From Globisporangium splendens (lineage: Eukaryota > Oomycota > Peronosporomycetes > Pythiales > Pythiaceae), in NCBI GenBank assembly GCA_006386115.1, contig VFIW01000004.1, forward strand, positions 310,001 to 374,000: a DNA stretch of 64,000 nucleotides, read 5' to 3'. Both the position numbers and the translations under genes were made by a program. Of this stretch, positions 54,572 to 64,000 are shown piece by piece. Numbering within the stretch: the first letter of the stretch is position 1; every line of letters starts with the position of its first letter. The notes below the pieces were generated by a model. That model searched no databases and had not been told where the DNA came from. It was given only the letters and a program-made list of their open reading frames with translations.

Positions 54572-57172
54572 TCACTCGTCGTCGCTCTCTTCGTCGCCGT
54601 CGTTCTCCTGAAGCGAGCCGAGCACGGCACTCTTGCCGAGACGCGCCAAGATGGCCTCAATCTCCGCGACGCCCTTGTCCGAGATCTGGTTCGTGTCGAA
54701 CTCCAGGTGCTGCAGGTGCTGCTTGGTCGGCACGATCGTGTTCACGACCGCGAGCGCACCCTTGGCCGTGATCTCGTTGCCTATCAATGACAACTCGGTG
54801 AGTTCAGAGAAACTGTCCGAGCCGACGGCCGCAACAAAGTCCTTCAGGCCCTCTGACGTGATCTCGTTCTCATCCAGACGCAGCACCTTCAAGGCGTGCT
54901 GCGTTTTCAGGAGCGGCGCGATCGCGACGACACCATCGTCTTCCAGCTCGTTGCCGGACAAGTCCAACTCGAGCAATTGAATGTTGTTGGCAGCCAGCGC
55001 CTTCACGACCTTGGTCGCGCCGTTGACGCCGAGCGATGCATCGCGCAACTTGAGGTATCGCAACTGCGATTGCTTGCCCACGGCAGCGGCAAGGGCGTCG
55101 GCGCCTTCGTCTTCAAACGTACAGTCGCTCACATCGAGCGACGTCAGGTTCGTCAGGTGCGAGTCGATGTTGCGCGCAAGCGCCGCACTCGCGTCTGGAC
55201 CCGCACGCGCGCTCGCGTACCGGAACGCCTTCAACTTGGTCATGCGGTGCAGCACATTCGCGACCGCGAGACAGCCGTCGTGGCCGCTCATGTTGTTGTA
55301 AAAGTGGAATTCCTCTAGTGTCGACTGCGCATCAGCACCATTCTGCAGGATGATCTCCTGCGCGATCACACCCGCGGCGGCCGCCGAGATCCCGTTGTTG
55401 CAGAACAGCAGACGACGCAACGTCGGCTGTGGGATCAGCAGGTCAAAGCACGCGCGCACGCCCTTCTCACCCAACGCGTTGTCGCTCAAGTCGATCTCGT
55501 CCAAGGCGTGGCCGCGCAGCGCACGGCACATGATCGTGAGCACACGCAGCGCTTCGTCCTCATGGCGGCCCGCGATGACGTCCGCCAAGTCCGCGACCTT
55601 CAAGTCCTTCAGACGGCTAAGGAACGCATCGGCGATGACCTGCGCGCCGTCCTCCGTGTAACTCTTGCCGCGCAGCGTAATCGCCGTGTAGTACAGCGAC
55701 GTCGTCGCACTCGCATCGACGCCCGCCGCAGCGAGCAACGCGTGAGCACGCGCCGCATCCACGACTTCACGCTGCTTGCTCTCAAACTCGAACAATGGCT
55801 GAGCCTCCGGGGTGATCACGAGGGACTTATCCAACTGCGCCGCCAAGTTGTCCACAGTCGACTGCGGCTCGACCTCGGCCTCTTCTTCGTCATCTTCATC
55901 CTCAACTTCGTCGTCCTCATCCTCGTCATCCTCGTCGCCATCTTCGTCGTTGTCTTCGAGAGAACCAAGCACGTCGCTCTTCTTCTTGGCTTCCAAGATC
56001 GACACGATCTTGGCAACTCCCACGCCCGAGATCGCGTTGCCATCGATGTCGAGACGCGTGAACACTGGCTTGTCCGCGACGGCCGCAACAAGCGCAACTG
56101 CACCCGATGTACCGATTTCGTTCACGTTCGACACGAGCTTCTCCAGTCGCGGCGCGTGGCTCTTGATCGCCTTGGCGAGGGTCTTGGCGCCTTTCGAGCC
56201 GATCTCGTTCTCTTCGATTTGTAGCACACGAAGGTGCTGCAACTTGCGAACCGCCTGCGCCAACACGCGCACGCTGTCGGCCGTCAAGTCGTTACCAGAG
56301 ACATCCAACGCCGTGATGCCCGGTGCTTTGTCTGCAAGCGCGCGTGCGATCGCGATCATGCCGTCGTCCTCGAGACTCGTGTCACGGAGGTTCACTTCGA
56401 CCAAGTTGGACTGCTGCTTGAGCGCCGCGGCGATCGCGACGCCGCCTTCGGTCTTGAACGTATTGTCGCTCAAATCGAGGCGCTCCAACTTGTGCAGGTT
56501 GCTCAACGCCTTGGCGAACGCGAGGCTACCAGCGCGCTGTGCACGCGTCGCAGAGAAGCGCAAGTCACGAAGCGCAGGCGACAGCGGCAGCAGCTTCGCG
56601 AGCGCAATCGCACCACCATCGCCGCTCATGTTGTTGTAAAAGTGGAACGTCTCCAACTTGGTCGGCGTCTCGGGGCCACGGTACAACAACACTTCATCGG
56701 TGATCACGCCCGCGGCTGCCGCCGAGATGCCATTGTTGCAAAAGTACACGTGCTGCAAGTGTTCCTGCTCCAACAGCAGCCCATAGCACGCGCGCACACC
56801 CTTCTCGCCAAGCGCATTGTCGCTCAGATCGATGCGCGTGAGCGTCTTGATGTCCTTGAGTGCATCGCAGAGCGTCGCGAGCACCTGGAGCGCCTCGTCC
56901 TCGGGGCGACCGGCGATCATGTCGGCAAAGTCGACGCTCGTCAGGTGCTCGAACGCGCTCTTCGCGTGCAACCGCGCGAAGAAGCCCGCGATCACGCGCG
57001 CCGCCTCGATCGTGTAGCTCTTGTTGCGCAGCGTGATGTGCGTGAACGCGACATCCGACGCGCTCTCCACGTCGGCGTACGCGGCGATGAGCTCCTGCGC
57101 GCGCTCGGCAGAGACGAGTTCGCGCTCGCCGGCGAACGAGAGCACGCGCTTCTCAACTGTGCTGGTGCTCAT
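54572..57172 (-). CDS. Double RanGAP: two fused Ran GTPase-activating LRR units, 866 aa
   Basis: RanGAP stimulates GTP hydrolysis by Ran at the cytoplasmic face of the nuclear pore and on spindles. Single exon from the first ATG (57172). Unit 1 covers residues 1 to ~400. It is followed by an acidic linker of about 35 Asp/Glu residues (55860-55970) and unit 2 (~440-866), which ends in its own acidic tail. Each unit has the plant-type head (FTHITLRNKSYTIEAARVIA / YYTAITLRGKSYTEDGAQVI), a DMIAGRPEDEAL / DVIAGRHEDEAL segment, LSDNALGEKGVRAC and FCNNGISAAAAGVI (the catalytic Asn loop), FHFYNNMSG, and about eight RNI-type LRRs. The short N-terminal sequence (SFAGERELVSAERAQELIAA) resembles the WPP-type leader before plant RanGAP LRRs. 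A normal RanGAP has one unit of about 400-540 aa, so this is a tandem internal duplication. Confidence 0.9.
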   Translation of the reverse strand: MSTSTVEKRVLSFAGERELVSAERAQELIAAYADVESASDVAFTHITLRNKSYTIEAARVIAGFFARLHAKSAFEHLTSVDFADMIAGRPEDEALQVLATLCDALKDIKTLTRIDLSDNALGEKGVRACYGLLLEQEHLQHVYFCNNGISAAAAGVITDEVLLYRGPETPTKLETFHFYNNMSGDGGAIALAKLLPLSPALRDLRFSATRAQRAGSLAFAKALSNLHKLERLDLSDNTFKTEGGVAIAAALKQQSNLVEVNLRDTSLEDDGMIAIARALADKAPGITALDVSGNDLTADSVRVLAQAVRKLQHLRVLQIEENEIGSKGAKTLAKAIKSHAPRLEKLVSNVNEIGTSGAVALVAAVADKPVFTRLDIDGNAISGVGVAKIVSILEAKKKSDVLGSLEDNDEDGDEDDEDEDDEVEDEDDEEEAEVEPQSTVDNLAAQLDKSLVITPEAQPLFEFESKQREVVDAARAHALLAAAGVDASATTSLYYTAITLRGKSYTEDGAQVIADAFLSRLKDLKVADLADVIAGRHEDEALRVLTIMCRALRGHALDEIDLSDNALGEKGVRACFDLLIPQPTLRRLLFCNNGISAAAAGVIAQEIILQNGADAQSTLEEFHFYNNMSGHDGCLAVANVLHRMTKLKAFRYASARAGPDASAALARNIDSHLTNLTSLDVSDCTFEDEGADALAAAVGKQSQLRYLKLRDASLGVNGATKVVKALAANNIQLLELDLSGNELEDDGVVAIAPLLKTQHALKVLRLDENEITSEGLKDFVAAVGSDSFSELTELSLIGNEITAKGALAVVNTIVPTKQHLQHLEFDTNQISDKGVAEIEAILARLGKSAVLGSLQENDGDEESDDE

Positions 57173-57694
57173 GGCGGTCGTGATGACAGGGACGGAGATG
57201 GAGGAAGGGGGAGTCCTGGTTCGCGTGCGAAGAAGGGAGAAATGGACGAGCACTGCCGCCTTTTCTTTCCGTGACGTTCGCTCTGATTGGGTGGGTGGAG
57301 AACAGCACGCTGGGTCTGATTCTGATCATATCACGTTAAGAACCGGTAATTGTGTTCTATAGAATGCACTCTTCTCCCACAGAGGGTGGTTGAAGGGAGT
57401 ATGCTATTTATAGAGGCTGCTGACACTTAATATGTGTATTGAAATGTCACTCCCCCTTGTAAAAAGGTTTTGGTGGAAGAGAAACATCGTGCTTTGTAAC
57501 GTAACACGTTCGTAACACAACACAAAAAGAAACCATTCCTCCATCAAAATGAAATGCAATTCGAAGACTGCGTTCTTCTTTCCTAACGTTGTATTTCCTA
57601 TCCAATGAAGCTTACCAAATACGCACGAGCATGTGTTCCCTACTGACTAAAGATGTATAGTACCTTACAATAAATTCACCACCTACTTGCTGTC
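57173..57694. other. Intergenic, 522 bp
   Basis: Promoter side of RanGAP and 3' side of the acidic membrane protein, both on minus. AT-rich. No gene seen. Confidence 0.4.
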
Positions 57695-59083
57695 CTACAG
57701 CTCCTCCAAGCGCGATCGGATCGAGGCTGCTGTGTCCTGTGCAAACGTGGTCGCCGCAACCACCGAATCGTGAACAAACGCCGTCGCGGTGGCACGCGCA
57801 TGCAGGAGCGAAGCGCAGCTCATCATGCGGTCGTCGGTATCTGATTGAAAAACGTGCATACACAAAGCGTCATTAACAGCTCAACGATACCCGCATTGCA
57901 ACTGTAAATGGCAACGTACCAACTGGCTGCGCGTCCAACGGACAGATTGCGTAGTGGCGCTGCGTGAGCTCCACCGCAGCGAGCGAGGCGATGACGACTA
58001 TGCAGAACAGGATGACGTACACTGGGATGCGCACCAACTGCGCTCGTCGGCGAAGTTTCTGCTCGTACTCGGTGGCTTCCTGGGCAAGCTGCTGCGTCTC
58101 GTCGGCATCGACTTCAGGGATCGACTCAGCATCGGAGTCTTCATCGGCATCATTTTCGTCAGTGGTCTCCTCTGGCACAAAGTCCGAATCGTTCTCCGAG
58201 TCGTGGTCGTCGATAGGGTCAGTGAGCTTAAGCGTTTGACCGTAGCGAGAACGGTCTCGAAGGCGACGGATTTCCTGTTGCTGCACTTCGACCGGCGCAT
58301 AAATATCGATCTTCTTTGCCGTGAGACCCAACTGCTTCAAGTGGTAGTTAGTCGATGGTCCATTCCATTCGCCATCGTTGGCGTTATCCTCCGCTTTCAC
58401 ACAATCGTTGGTCTCGGCACTTTTTTCCGTTGCATCCACGAGTTCGTTCAATTTGCTGCGCGTAGCACTGTGTGCGTGATTTAAATGAGCAAGCAGTCAG
58501 CATTCTGGTCGCAGTAATGCTTCGACTGTCACAAGAGCAACCACCTACCGCAAGAGCTCCTGTGTGGCGTCATAACTGGCGTTGTTCGTCGTCACAGTCG
58601 TCTGCTGTTGCTCAACAACCTTGGTCTGCACATAACACACACACACACACACACACCTCAATCATTACTAACACGCAACCGCAAGCATCAATGTGTGCAC
58701 AATAGAATCCGCACCTGCTGCACCACCTTCACGTTCTCCTTCTCGTCGTCGTCGTCGTCAAAGTTATCAGCCAGTTTCTTCGCAATCGTGACCTCACCCT
58801 GCACGTTCACCGCTGCTGCTGCCACCGTCGTCGTAGTACTAGTAACAGTCTTTTGCACTTTGGTCTTCTTGTGGGACTCGAGCTTCTCCTCGAGCGCCTT
58901 GCGCTTGTTGGCGTTCTCCTTCTTCACCTCGACCATGCGTGCACAGGCCGCGTCGATGCGGCGCTGCTGCTCCGCGGCCGCGTGCTTGCGCGCCACCTCG
59001 AGCTTGGACACGGGCGACAGCACGCTATCGCTGAACGTCGTGGGGGTCTGCGGCTCGGCGGCTTGCGCGACTTGGACGGCCAT
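57695..59083 (-). CDS. Acidic coiled-coil protein with one C-terminal membrane span, 379 aa
   Basis: Not recognised as a named family. Exons 59083-58715, 58625-58549, 58467-57920 and 57840-57695 close in phase. The first exon encodes a helical, Ala/Lys/Glu-rich segment (VARKHAAAEQQRRIDAACAR, then MVEVKKENANKRKALEEKLE) and a Thr/Val run. Exon 3 has a long Asp/Glu/Ser-rich stretch (residues ~225-275) and then a basic patch directly before a single hydrophobic span (PVYVILFCIVVIASLAAVEL, ~292-311). The remaining ~65 residues are short and Ala/Thr-rich. There is no signal peptide, so it is probably inserted late into ER or nuclear envelope with the long N-terminus in the cytosol or nucleus. Intron 1 carries an (AC)11 microsatellite. 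Confidence 0.75.
58635..58656. repeat. (AC)11 microsatellite
   Basis: Eleven perfect AC copies inside the first intron of the acidic membrane-protein gene. Confidence 0.95.
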
Positions 59084-59719
59084 GTTCTTCTAAGAGCTTT
59101 CTTCGTGACGCGGTTGCTTCTTGGGTTGTGCGCTCGCGATTGAGGGAGTGCGCGTGTTTGTGTCTTTGGACACTCAGGTTTAAAATTTGAAATGAATTGA
59201 TCAAAGCGGCCCTTTCTGTCGCTGTTTCTTGATTTGAATGTTTGAATCGTGGGAGAAGAAAACACGATTGAAGTTTGGGGAAAGGAGAAAGGAAACGCGA
59301 GGAATGCCGACAGCCCTTTGGTAAAGGCACGATCGACATCATCAGAAATTCAAGTGTATAACTTGTTGGAGGATAATAGACAGACTTGACTTTGTTAAGT
59401 GGAAATATGAAAGACTGATTTAAGCAGGGTATAGGAAGGCAAACAGTCTCAAAAAATAGAGGATAGAACCACACAGATTTGAATCGTGGATGGAAACGCA
59501 ATTCATTCCCACACAGCTGTTGCCCTCACGTATTGGGTAAGATTCGGATCGTGCAGAAACTGTTCACCGGGTGTAGTCGGTTCCAACCTCTTCATTGAAA
59601 CTAAACAGGTAAATAAAGATCATGTGATGCGCAATTCATTTTTCTGCAGCCGATCTTTTCTGACACCAAATTCGTCGCTGATCCCACTTGGATGACGTCG
59701 GAACGTGAATGAATGGAGG
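59084..59719. other. Intergenic, about 636 bp
   Basis: Holds the promoter of the acidic membrane-protein gene and the 3' end of the homoserine dehydrogenase locus. No gene recognised. Confidence 0.4.
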
Positions 59720-61227
59720 TCATGAGTGCATCACACTGCAGCCATGTGGCATGTGGCTGCGGGTCTCTAGCGGCGCGCGAACGCTGCGCTGACATGCGCG
59801 AGGTCGGCGGTCGGCGGCCAGCGCTGCAGCCGTGGAGTGGACGCCTGCGCCAGTGCCGCGAAGCACCAGCGGCTCCGGGAACCACTGCGTCAACACCTCC
59901 ATCGCGTTTTCCGTGCCTGATGAGTTCATACACGACAGTGCGATTAGAGCGAGAGTGCTGCTGTTGATGTGTGTGCAGAGGGCTAAAAAAGCGATTTATA
60001 CGCACTTGAGGTGTTGGCGAAGACGCTCGTGCGTGGCACGGTCTCCAGTGCGATGTGCCGGTCGAGGTGATCGTCCCGAGGTACGCGAGCCGAGAGTCGT
60101 TGTGGTCCATGACAGTAGCGCGTCGCCTCTCATGAAACCCTACATAACACACACATTGCTGGCTGTGGGTATGGCTATGTTTTGTTCCCAGTATGTATCT
60201 GCAGCGCATGGCTCAATGCAAAGTAAACATACCTGGGTCGAGTTCGGGGATTTCTGCGAGAAATAATGGCACTGGAAGCGTCAAGAACGCATCTGGGAAC
60301 AGTTTTTCGATCTCGACCGACGTGATTTCCGTCTCGAACCCATCTCGCGCGCCAGGACCACCATCTTGCGCGTCACATCCGCACCCTACAACGCGATCGG
60401 TGGATGGAAATGAGTCCACAGCGATACAATATCCCATGAAATATCTTAACAAATAATACCGAAAGATCGTCTCGTGGATCAGGCTCAGTGATCCCGAGCG
60501 CATGCGCAGCATTCAGCGCTTCACTGAATGTTCTCCCCCTGTCCAAATGCATCAAACACAAACCCGCCACTGATTTCCTTTATGCAGCCGCTGAAGGTTG
60601 TATGCATAGTGTGTACCCATTCATCTCTGCGAGAGCGTAGCCGATCGTTCCGCTGAAGCTGCCTTGTACCGAGATGATGCGGTCGCGAGAGGCAACGATG
60701 CGCTTGAGCGCACTGATCACAGGCAGCCCGGCGCCAACGGCGGCTTCGTACTGCACCAATGGGCTCCGAGTGCCATCGGCATCGAACACCAAGTTGTTGT
60801 ACACCTCGGTCGACAACGACAACGGGAGTTTGTTGGCCGTCACAACACCGAAGCCGCACTGCTTTGCGCGGATAAGCGCTGGCGCCGTCGCTTGCGATGA
60901 CGTGCAGTCCACGACGACGTAGTTGCCGAACGCCTTGCTCTCCGCATGCGCGAGGTCTTCCACGAGAGACAGAAATGCCTCGATACGCTCAATATCAGCA
61001 CTTTTATTCACTGGATTCCAGCTTGTAATCGCGTTCCCACTCGCTTTATGCTGGAGGATCTCGTGAATATGCGGCCACGACAACCCTGCGCGACTGACCA
61101 CAAAGCCCCAGGAATCGCCAATCGCAACCACGCGCAGTGAGGCAAACGAGCGCTCCACCACATGCAGCAACGCGGACCCGACAGCGCCAGCTCCAGCGAG
61201 CACAACGCCGATTTGTCTTTCCTCCAT
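59720..61227 (-). pseudogene. Homoserine dehydrogenase gene with three frame-disrupting lesions
   Basis: Homoserine dehydrogenase reduces aspartate semialdehyde to homoserine (Thr/Met pathway). Five exons: 61227-60617, 60538-60460, 60385-60233, 60139-60006 and 59916 to 59767 or 59720. Recognisable parts: IGVVLAGAGAVGSALL (NAD(P) fold), VTANKLPLS, YEAAVGAGLPVISAL, SFSGTIGYALAEMN, GITEPDPRDDLS joined to GADVTRKMVVLAREMG, HIALETVPRTSVFANTS and LVLRGTGAGVHSTAAALAA. Three lesions interrupt the family reading. One base is missing in the CCC run near 60339-60341, between REMG and FETEITSVE. One base is missing near 60068, between YLGTI and DLDRHIALE. A 7-bp tandem duplication (59802-59808/59809-59815) changes the last ~15 residues, moving the stop from 59767 to 59720. 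Either a decaying copy or local sequencing errors. ATG is at 61227. Confidence 0.82.
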
Positions 61228-61878
61228 CACCACTTAGTTTCCCCAAAGTGTCAGGAAAGTGTCAGGAACAGCGCTCTCAACAGTGGGGCTCAACTCGACG
61301 CATCACCACCACACGTTGATGATGGTGTGAGTTTGCGTGTTGACTCGTTCGTCGCTGTTCTTACGGAACCACCGTGCGCATTCAAATGACGACGCCAGCT
61401 ACAGTGAAGCAATGTGTAAACTACTCATGCATGCGCATAGAGCGGTTGCCCATCGCGCTTCCTCTGTGTCCGCAGAGAGCCACAGCAACTCCACTCTTCC
61501 ATGTCCCCTCCGATCATTTCATTTCTTCGACAGTTCTGGGGCTGACGCCAAGTGTACCCCAAAGGGTCACATGATCCGCTCCCTCCCCTCAAGTGACAGC
61601 TATCTATCCGTCTCAGATCTGATATCTATGACTGACTGTAAACTTTGCAGAACACGTAGTTGCCGTATCAGGGGCCGGTGACAGAAAAGATCTTTTTTCG
61701 AAGCTTTTCATGTCGGACAAGATCTTTTCAATGACGCGCAAAGGACATGCTCTCCCTTTGGCTCTGCCGCCAGCGCGTTTGCAGCAGTGCCGCCACCCCC
61801 CAATTCTCCCAGCCTCCGGTTCCCTGTAGTTCAAAGTCCACTCCAGTTCCTCCCAGTTTACTGCCGCCAAACGCAACG
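61228..61878. promoter_or_regulatory. Shared 5' region of homoserine dehydrogenase and secreted repeat protein
   Basis: Divergent intergenic region of about 650 bp. No coding exon is supported. The open frame from an ATG at 61747 runs into the repeat-protein gene but would bury its signal peptide, so this part is treated as leader. Confidence 0.4.
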
Positions 61879-62871
61879 ATGTGGAAGCAAGTACGACAGA
61901 CGCTGCTGCTTGGCACCATCCTGGCCACCGCTGCTGCGGATGCACAGAACCGCGGAGCGAGCGACGTGCCCTTCACGACGTCCATCAACGTCGATGGCTC
62001 CATGAAGGATCTGTCGCTCATGCACGGCGAGAGCTTCGAGGACGCTGCGCGCTCGAACGGGTTCTTGAACCTCCCCGATGAGCGCGTGCGTCAAGTGATT
62101 GATCAGTTGTCCGGCATCTTGAAGGACAAGATGGAGGAGCTCAACACGCAAAATGCAGCAAAGCAGCCTCCGCAACCGCAAACGAGATCCACGCAGCCGA
62201 GCGTGCAGATCTCGATCCCGTTGACCATCGACAATTACTCGGGGGAGTTGACGAAGCTCGAGGGCGAGACCGTCGATGCTGCCGTCGAACGCTTTCTCTA
62301 CGCAACGGGCTTCAGCATGGAGACGATGCGCAATTTGTACCCGCAGCTCGCGAACTTGCTCAACCAGAAGCTCAGTGAGCTGCAGCCGGCACGCAAGGAG
62401 CTGTTCTCGTTCGATCTCACGATCGACGGACGACCAGCGACCGTGCGCCATTTCGAGGGCGGGAATCCCGTGGAAGAAGCGATCGCGACACTTCGTTCGA
62501 TCGACATCAGCGAGGGCGAGATGGTGGATTGCCTTATGCCTCAGCTCGCCAACGAAATCTCGCGGCAGATCAATGAAGTTGCCTCGCCTTCGCAGTCAAC
62601 AACCGCGACGGAAGCACAGAACCAGCCAGCAGCATCGCCACCCAAAGAGCTCTTTTCGATTCCGCTCACGATCGACAATCAGGCTGTAGTCCTGGTGCAT
62701 CTCGAAGGTGCGACAACAAGGGAGACTGCGATCCGGTTCTTGAGCGACAACGGGATCACGGACCCCGAAGTCTTGGGTTCGTACTTGACGCAATTGCTGC
62801 CGATCCTCGACACCCGCATGAGCGAGTGCCTGCGCGACGAAGCTGCTGCAGCAGCGGCGGCCGCGGAATAA
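61879..62871 (+). CDS. Secreted tandem-repeat protein, N-terminal part (330 aa)
   Basis: Family not recognised. A signal peptide is clear: a basic start (MWKQVRQ), hydrophobic core LLLGTILATAAA and likely cleavage after ADA near residue 22. Four copies of a ~60-residue module follow. Each begins with a beta hairpin of the form FSIPLTID--------L-EG, then a helix with AVERFL/AIRFL, then a second helix with YPQLANLLNQKL or YLTQLLPILDTRM. Linkers between copies are Gln/Pro/Thr-rich. The hairpin-helix pattern recalls a beta-grasp, ubiquitin-like fold, but I cannot assign it. The frame ends in an Ala run and TAA at 62869-62871. The next codons, in the same frame, carry on with three more copies (next entry). 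ATG 61879 is chosen because it gives the signal peptide. Confidence 0.82.
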   Translation: MWKQVRQTLLLGTILATAAADAQNRGASDVPFTTSINVDGSMKDLSLMHGESFEDAARSNGFLNLPDERVRQVIDQLSGILKDKMEELNTQNAAKQPPQPQTRSTQPSVQISIPLTIDNYSGELTKLEGETVDAAVERFLYATGFSMETMRNLYPQLANLLNQKLSELQPARKELFSFDLTIDGRPATVRHFEGGNPVEEAIATLRSIDISEGEMVDCLMPQLANEISRQINEVASPSQSTTATEAQNQPAASPPKELFSIPLTIDNQAVVLVHLEGATTRETAIRFLSDNGITDPEVLGSYLTQLLPILDTRMSECLRDEAAAAAAAAE

Positions 62872-63717
62872 ACCCCACCTCAGGCACCACCTGCGCGCAA
62901 GCTTTTAGTCACGATCCCGATCAACCTCGGCGATAATCGCTCGGCGAACCTCGAGTGCTACGAAGGCGACAGCATTGAGCGCACTGTTGAGCTGTTTCTC
63001 GATAATGTCGGACTCGAGAACGATGGCTCGTTCAACGACAACGTTGCACAGCTCTCGGGGCTTGTGCGTCAGCGCTTGGCGGCAATGCGCGAGCAGGAGC
63101 AGCAACGACAACAGCAGCAGGACGCATTGGCGCGCAAGCAGAAGGAGCTGCAGCATCAACAGCAAGCAAATGCGCAAGCGAGTCGCCCGGAGCCATTGCT
63201 TTCGCTTCCGGTCACATTGAGCAACCAGGTGTTTACGCTCGAGTGCTTTGAGAGCCAAGAGCCCGCGTACGTGGCCAACACGTTCTGCGTCGAGAAACAC
63301 GAGATCGTGCGCACCGAGCTCGGAGTGCAATTCACGGGCGACCAGCTCCTGGAGTGCAAGAACGTGCTCGTCGACACGATCATGAGACTCGCGACGCAGA
63401 AACGACAGCAGCAACGACAACTGCAGCAGGAGCAGCAACAGCGAGAACAAGATCAGCAAGCACGAATGCAGGTGCAAGAACGAGCACAATCCCAACAAGA
63501 AGAGCAGGAACGCGCTAGAGCCACGACAGCGGCGCGAGGTGGCGTGCTGTTCACGCTGGACATTGACGACGGCGAAGGCGGCAGCTTGCAGTTGGTCTTC
63601 CATCGCAACGACAACGTCCAGGACGCCGCGACGGCGTTCTGCCAGAGACACAACCTCGACAAGTCTAATGTCCCACTGCTCGTGAACGCGATCCAAGCCA
63701 ATCTGGCACAACGCTAA
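62872..63717 (+). pseudogene. Continuation of the secreted repeat protein beyond an in-frame TAA
   Basis: Directly after the TAA, in the same reading frame, 281 further codons are open. They encode a Pro-rich linker (PPQAPPARK) and three more modules: LLVTIPINLGDNRSANLECY with RTVELFL, LLSLPVTLSNQVFTLECFES with ANTFCVEKH, and VLFTLDIDDGEGGSLQLVFH with AATAFCQRHNL. Two Gln-rich coiled linkers (EQEQQRQQQQDALARKQKEL and a Gln/Arg/Glu stretch at 63390-63520) separate them. There is no good ATG or signal peptide at the start, so it is not a separate gene; the first ATG is inside module 5. It is either the real C-terminal half (read-through, premature stop or sequence error) or a newly cut-off remnant. 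Codon use and repeat pattern are the same on both sides of the stop. Confidence 0.7.
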
Positions 63718-64000
63718 CGAGAGAGAGAGATCGCATGACCAAACCATGAGGGCAGTTACCTTTGAGGCTAGTTTGCGTTTGAGCAGGAAGGAAGGACTTT
63801 ATGCAAGAGAAAGGATGTGTTTTGGCGCAAACTCGAAAATACTTGGACTTTGTTCATTTTAGACATAACGACACACTTCTTCCACATAAAAAGCAGCAAA
63901 ACACATCGCAAAAACTCGACAAAGCTGCTTTCCTTCAGCTTTCTTGCGCGAGATGATTCCTTCATTTCCGAGTGTATCATGCTCGCATCTCCTCCAGTGA
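63718..64000. other. 3' flank of the repeat gene
   Basis: A short GA run follows the stop. No gene is recognised before the window ends. Confidence 0.4.

Noticed and set aside
57173..57253. 27-residue N-terminal extension of the double RanGAP
   Set aside because: It would begin at a GTG codon; the ATG at 57172 directly precedes the conserved leader.
61747..61878. 44-residue extension of the repeat protein from the ATG at 61747
   Set aside because: It would place Pro-rich sequence before the clear signal peptide at 61879.

Overview
This window is nuclear DNA of an oomycete, most likely a Pythium-type genome. The basis is compact protein-coding genes on both strands, introns of about 50-100 nt with GTACGT/GTAAGT/GTGAGT donors and CAG/TAG/AAG acceptors, near-universal eukaryotic genes with stramenopile-like sequence, flagellar genes, and a Crinkler-type LYLAK module typical of oomycete effectors. 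I rebuilt gene models exon by exon and required the reading phase to close at every junction. Exon positions are given where this worked. No organelle, phage, CRISPR, rRNA or tRNA signal was seen.

Layout, 0-21 kb: phosphomevalonate kinase (-), an intronless NHE8-like Na+/H+ exchanger (+), an acidic coiled-coil protein (+), an unknown 379-aa protein (-), a 2321-aa UBR1-type N-recognin ubiquitin ligase (+), a CFAP20-domain ciliary protein (-) divergent from an unknown gene (+), and an SS18/GIF-like coactivator rich in Gln, Asn and Met (-).

21-36 kb: SURF1 (-) divergent from a BCDIN3D-type RNA methyltransferase carrying an inserted dsRBD (+); a membrane-anchored cyclopropane-synthase-like methyltransferase (+); a four-WW-domain protein (+); an orphan Crinkler-like fragment (-); the SMC5/6 SUMO ligase NSE2 (-) divergent from COP9 subunit CSN7 (+); a DHX33-like helicase (+); ribosomal protein eL33 (+).

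36-64 kb: a ferric reductase/NADPH oxidase (-), a 1.9-kb gene-poor stretch, an F-box/LRR gene (+), ribosomal protein eL27 with an 8-nt first exon (-), a DENN-IQ coiled-coil protein (+), two tandem F-box/SPRY genes (+), a fused double RanGAP (-), an acidic tail-anchored protein (-), a homoserine dehydrogenase gene with three frame lesions (-), and a secreted protein built from about seven copies of one module, whose open frame is split by a single stop codon (+).

Most genes are independent housekeeping functions. The parts most worth a second look are the secreted repeat protein and its broken divergent neighbour, the double RanGAP, the dsRBD inserted in the BCDIN3D fold, the Crinkler fragment and the F-box/SPRY tandem pair.
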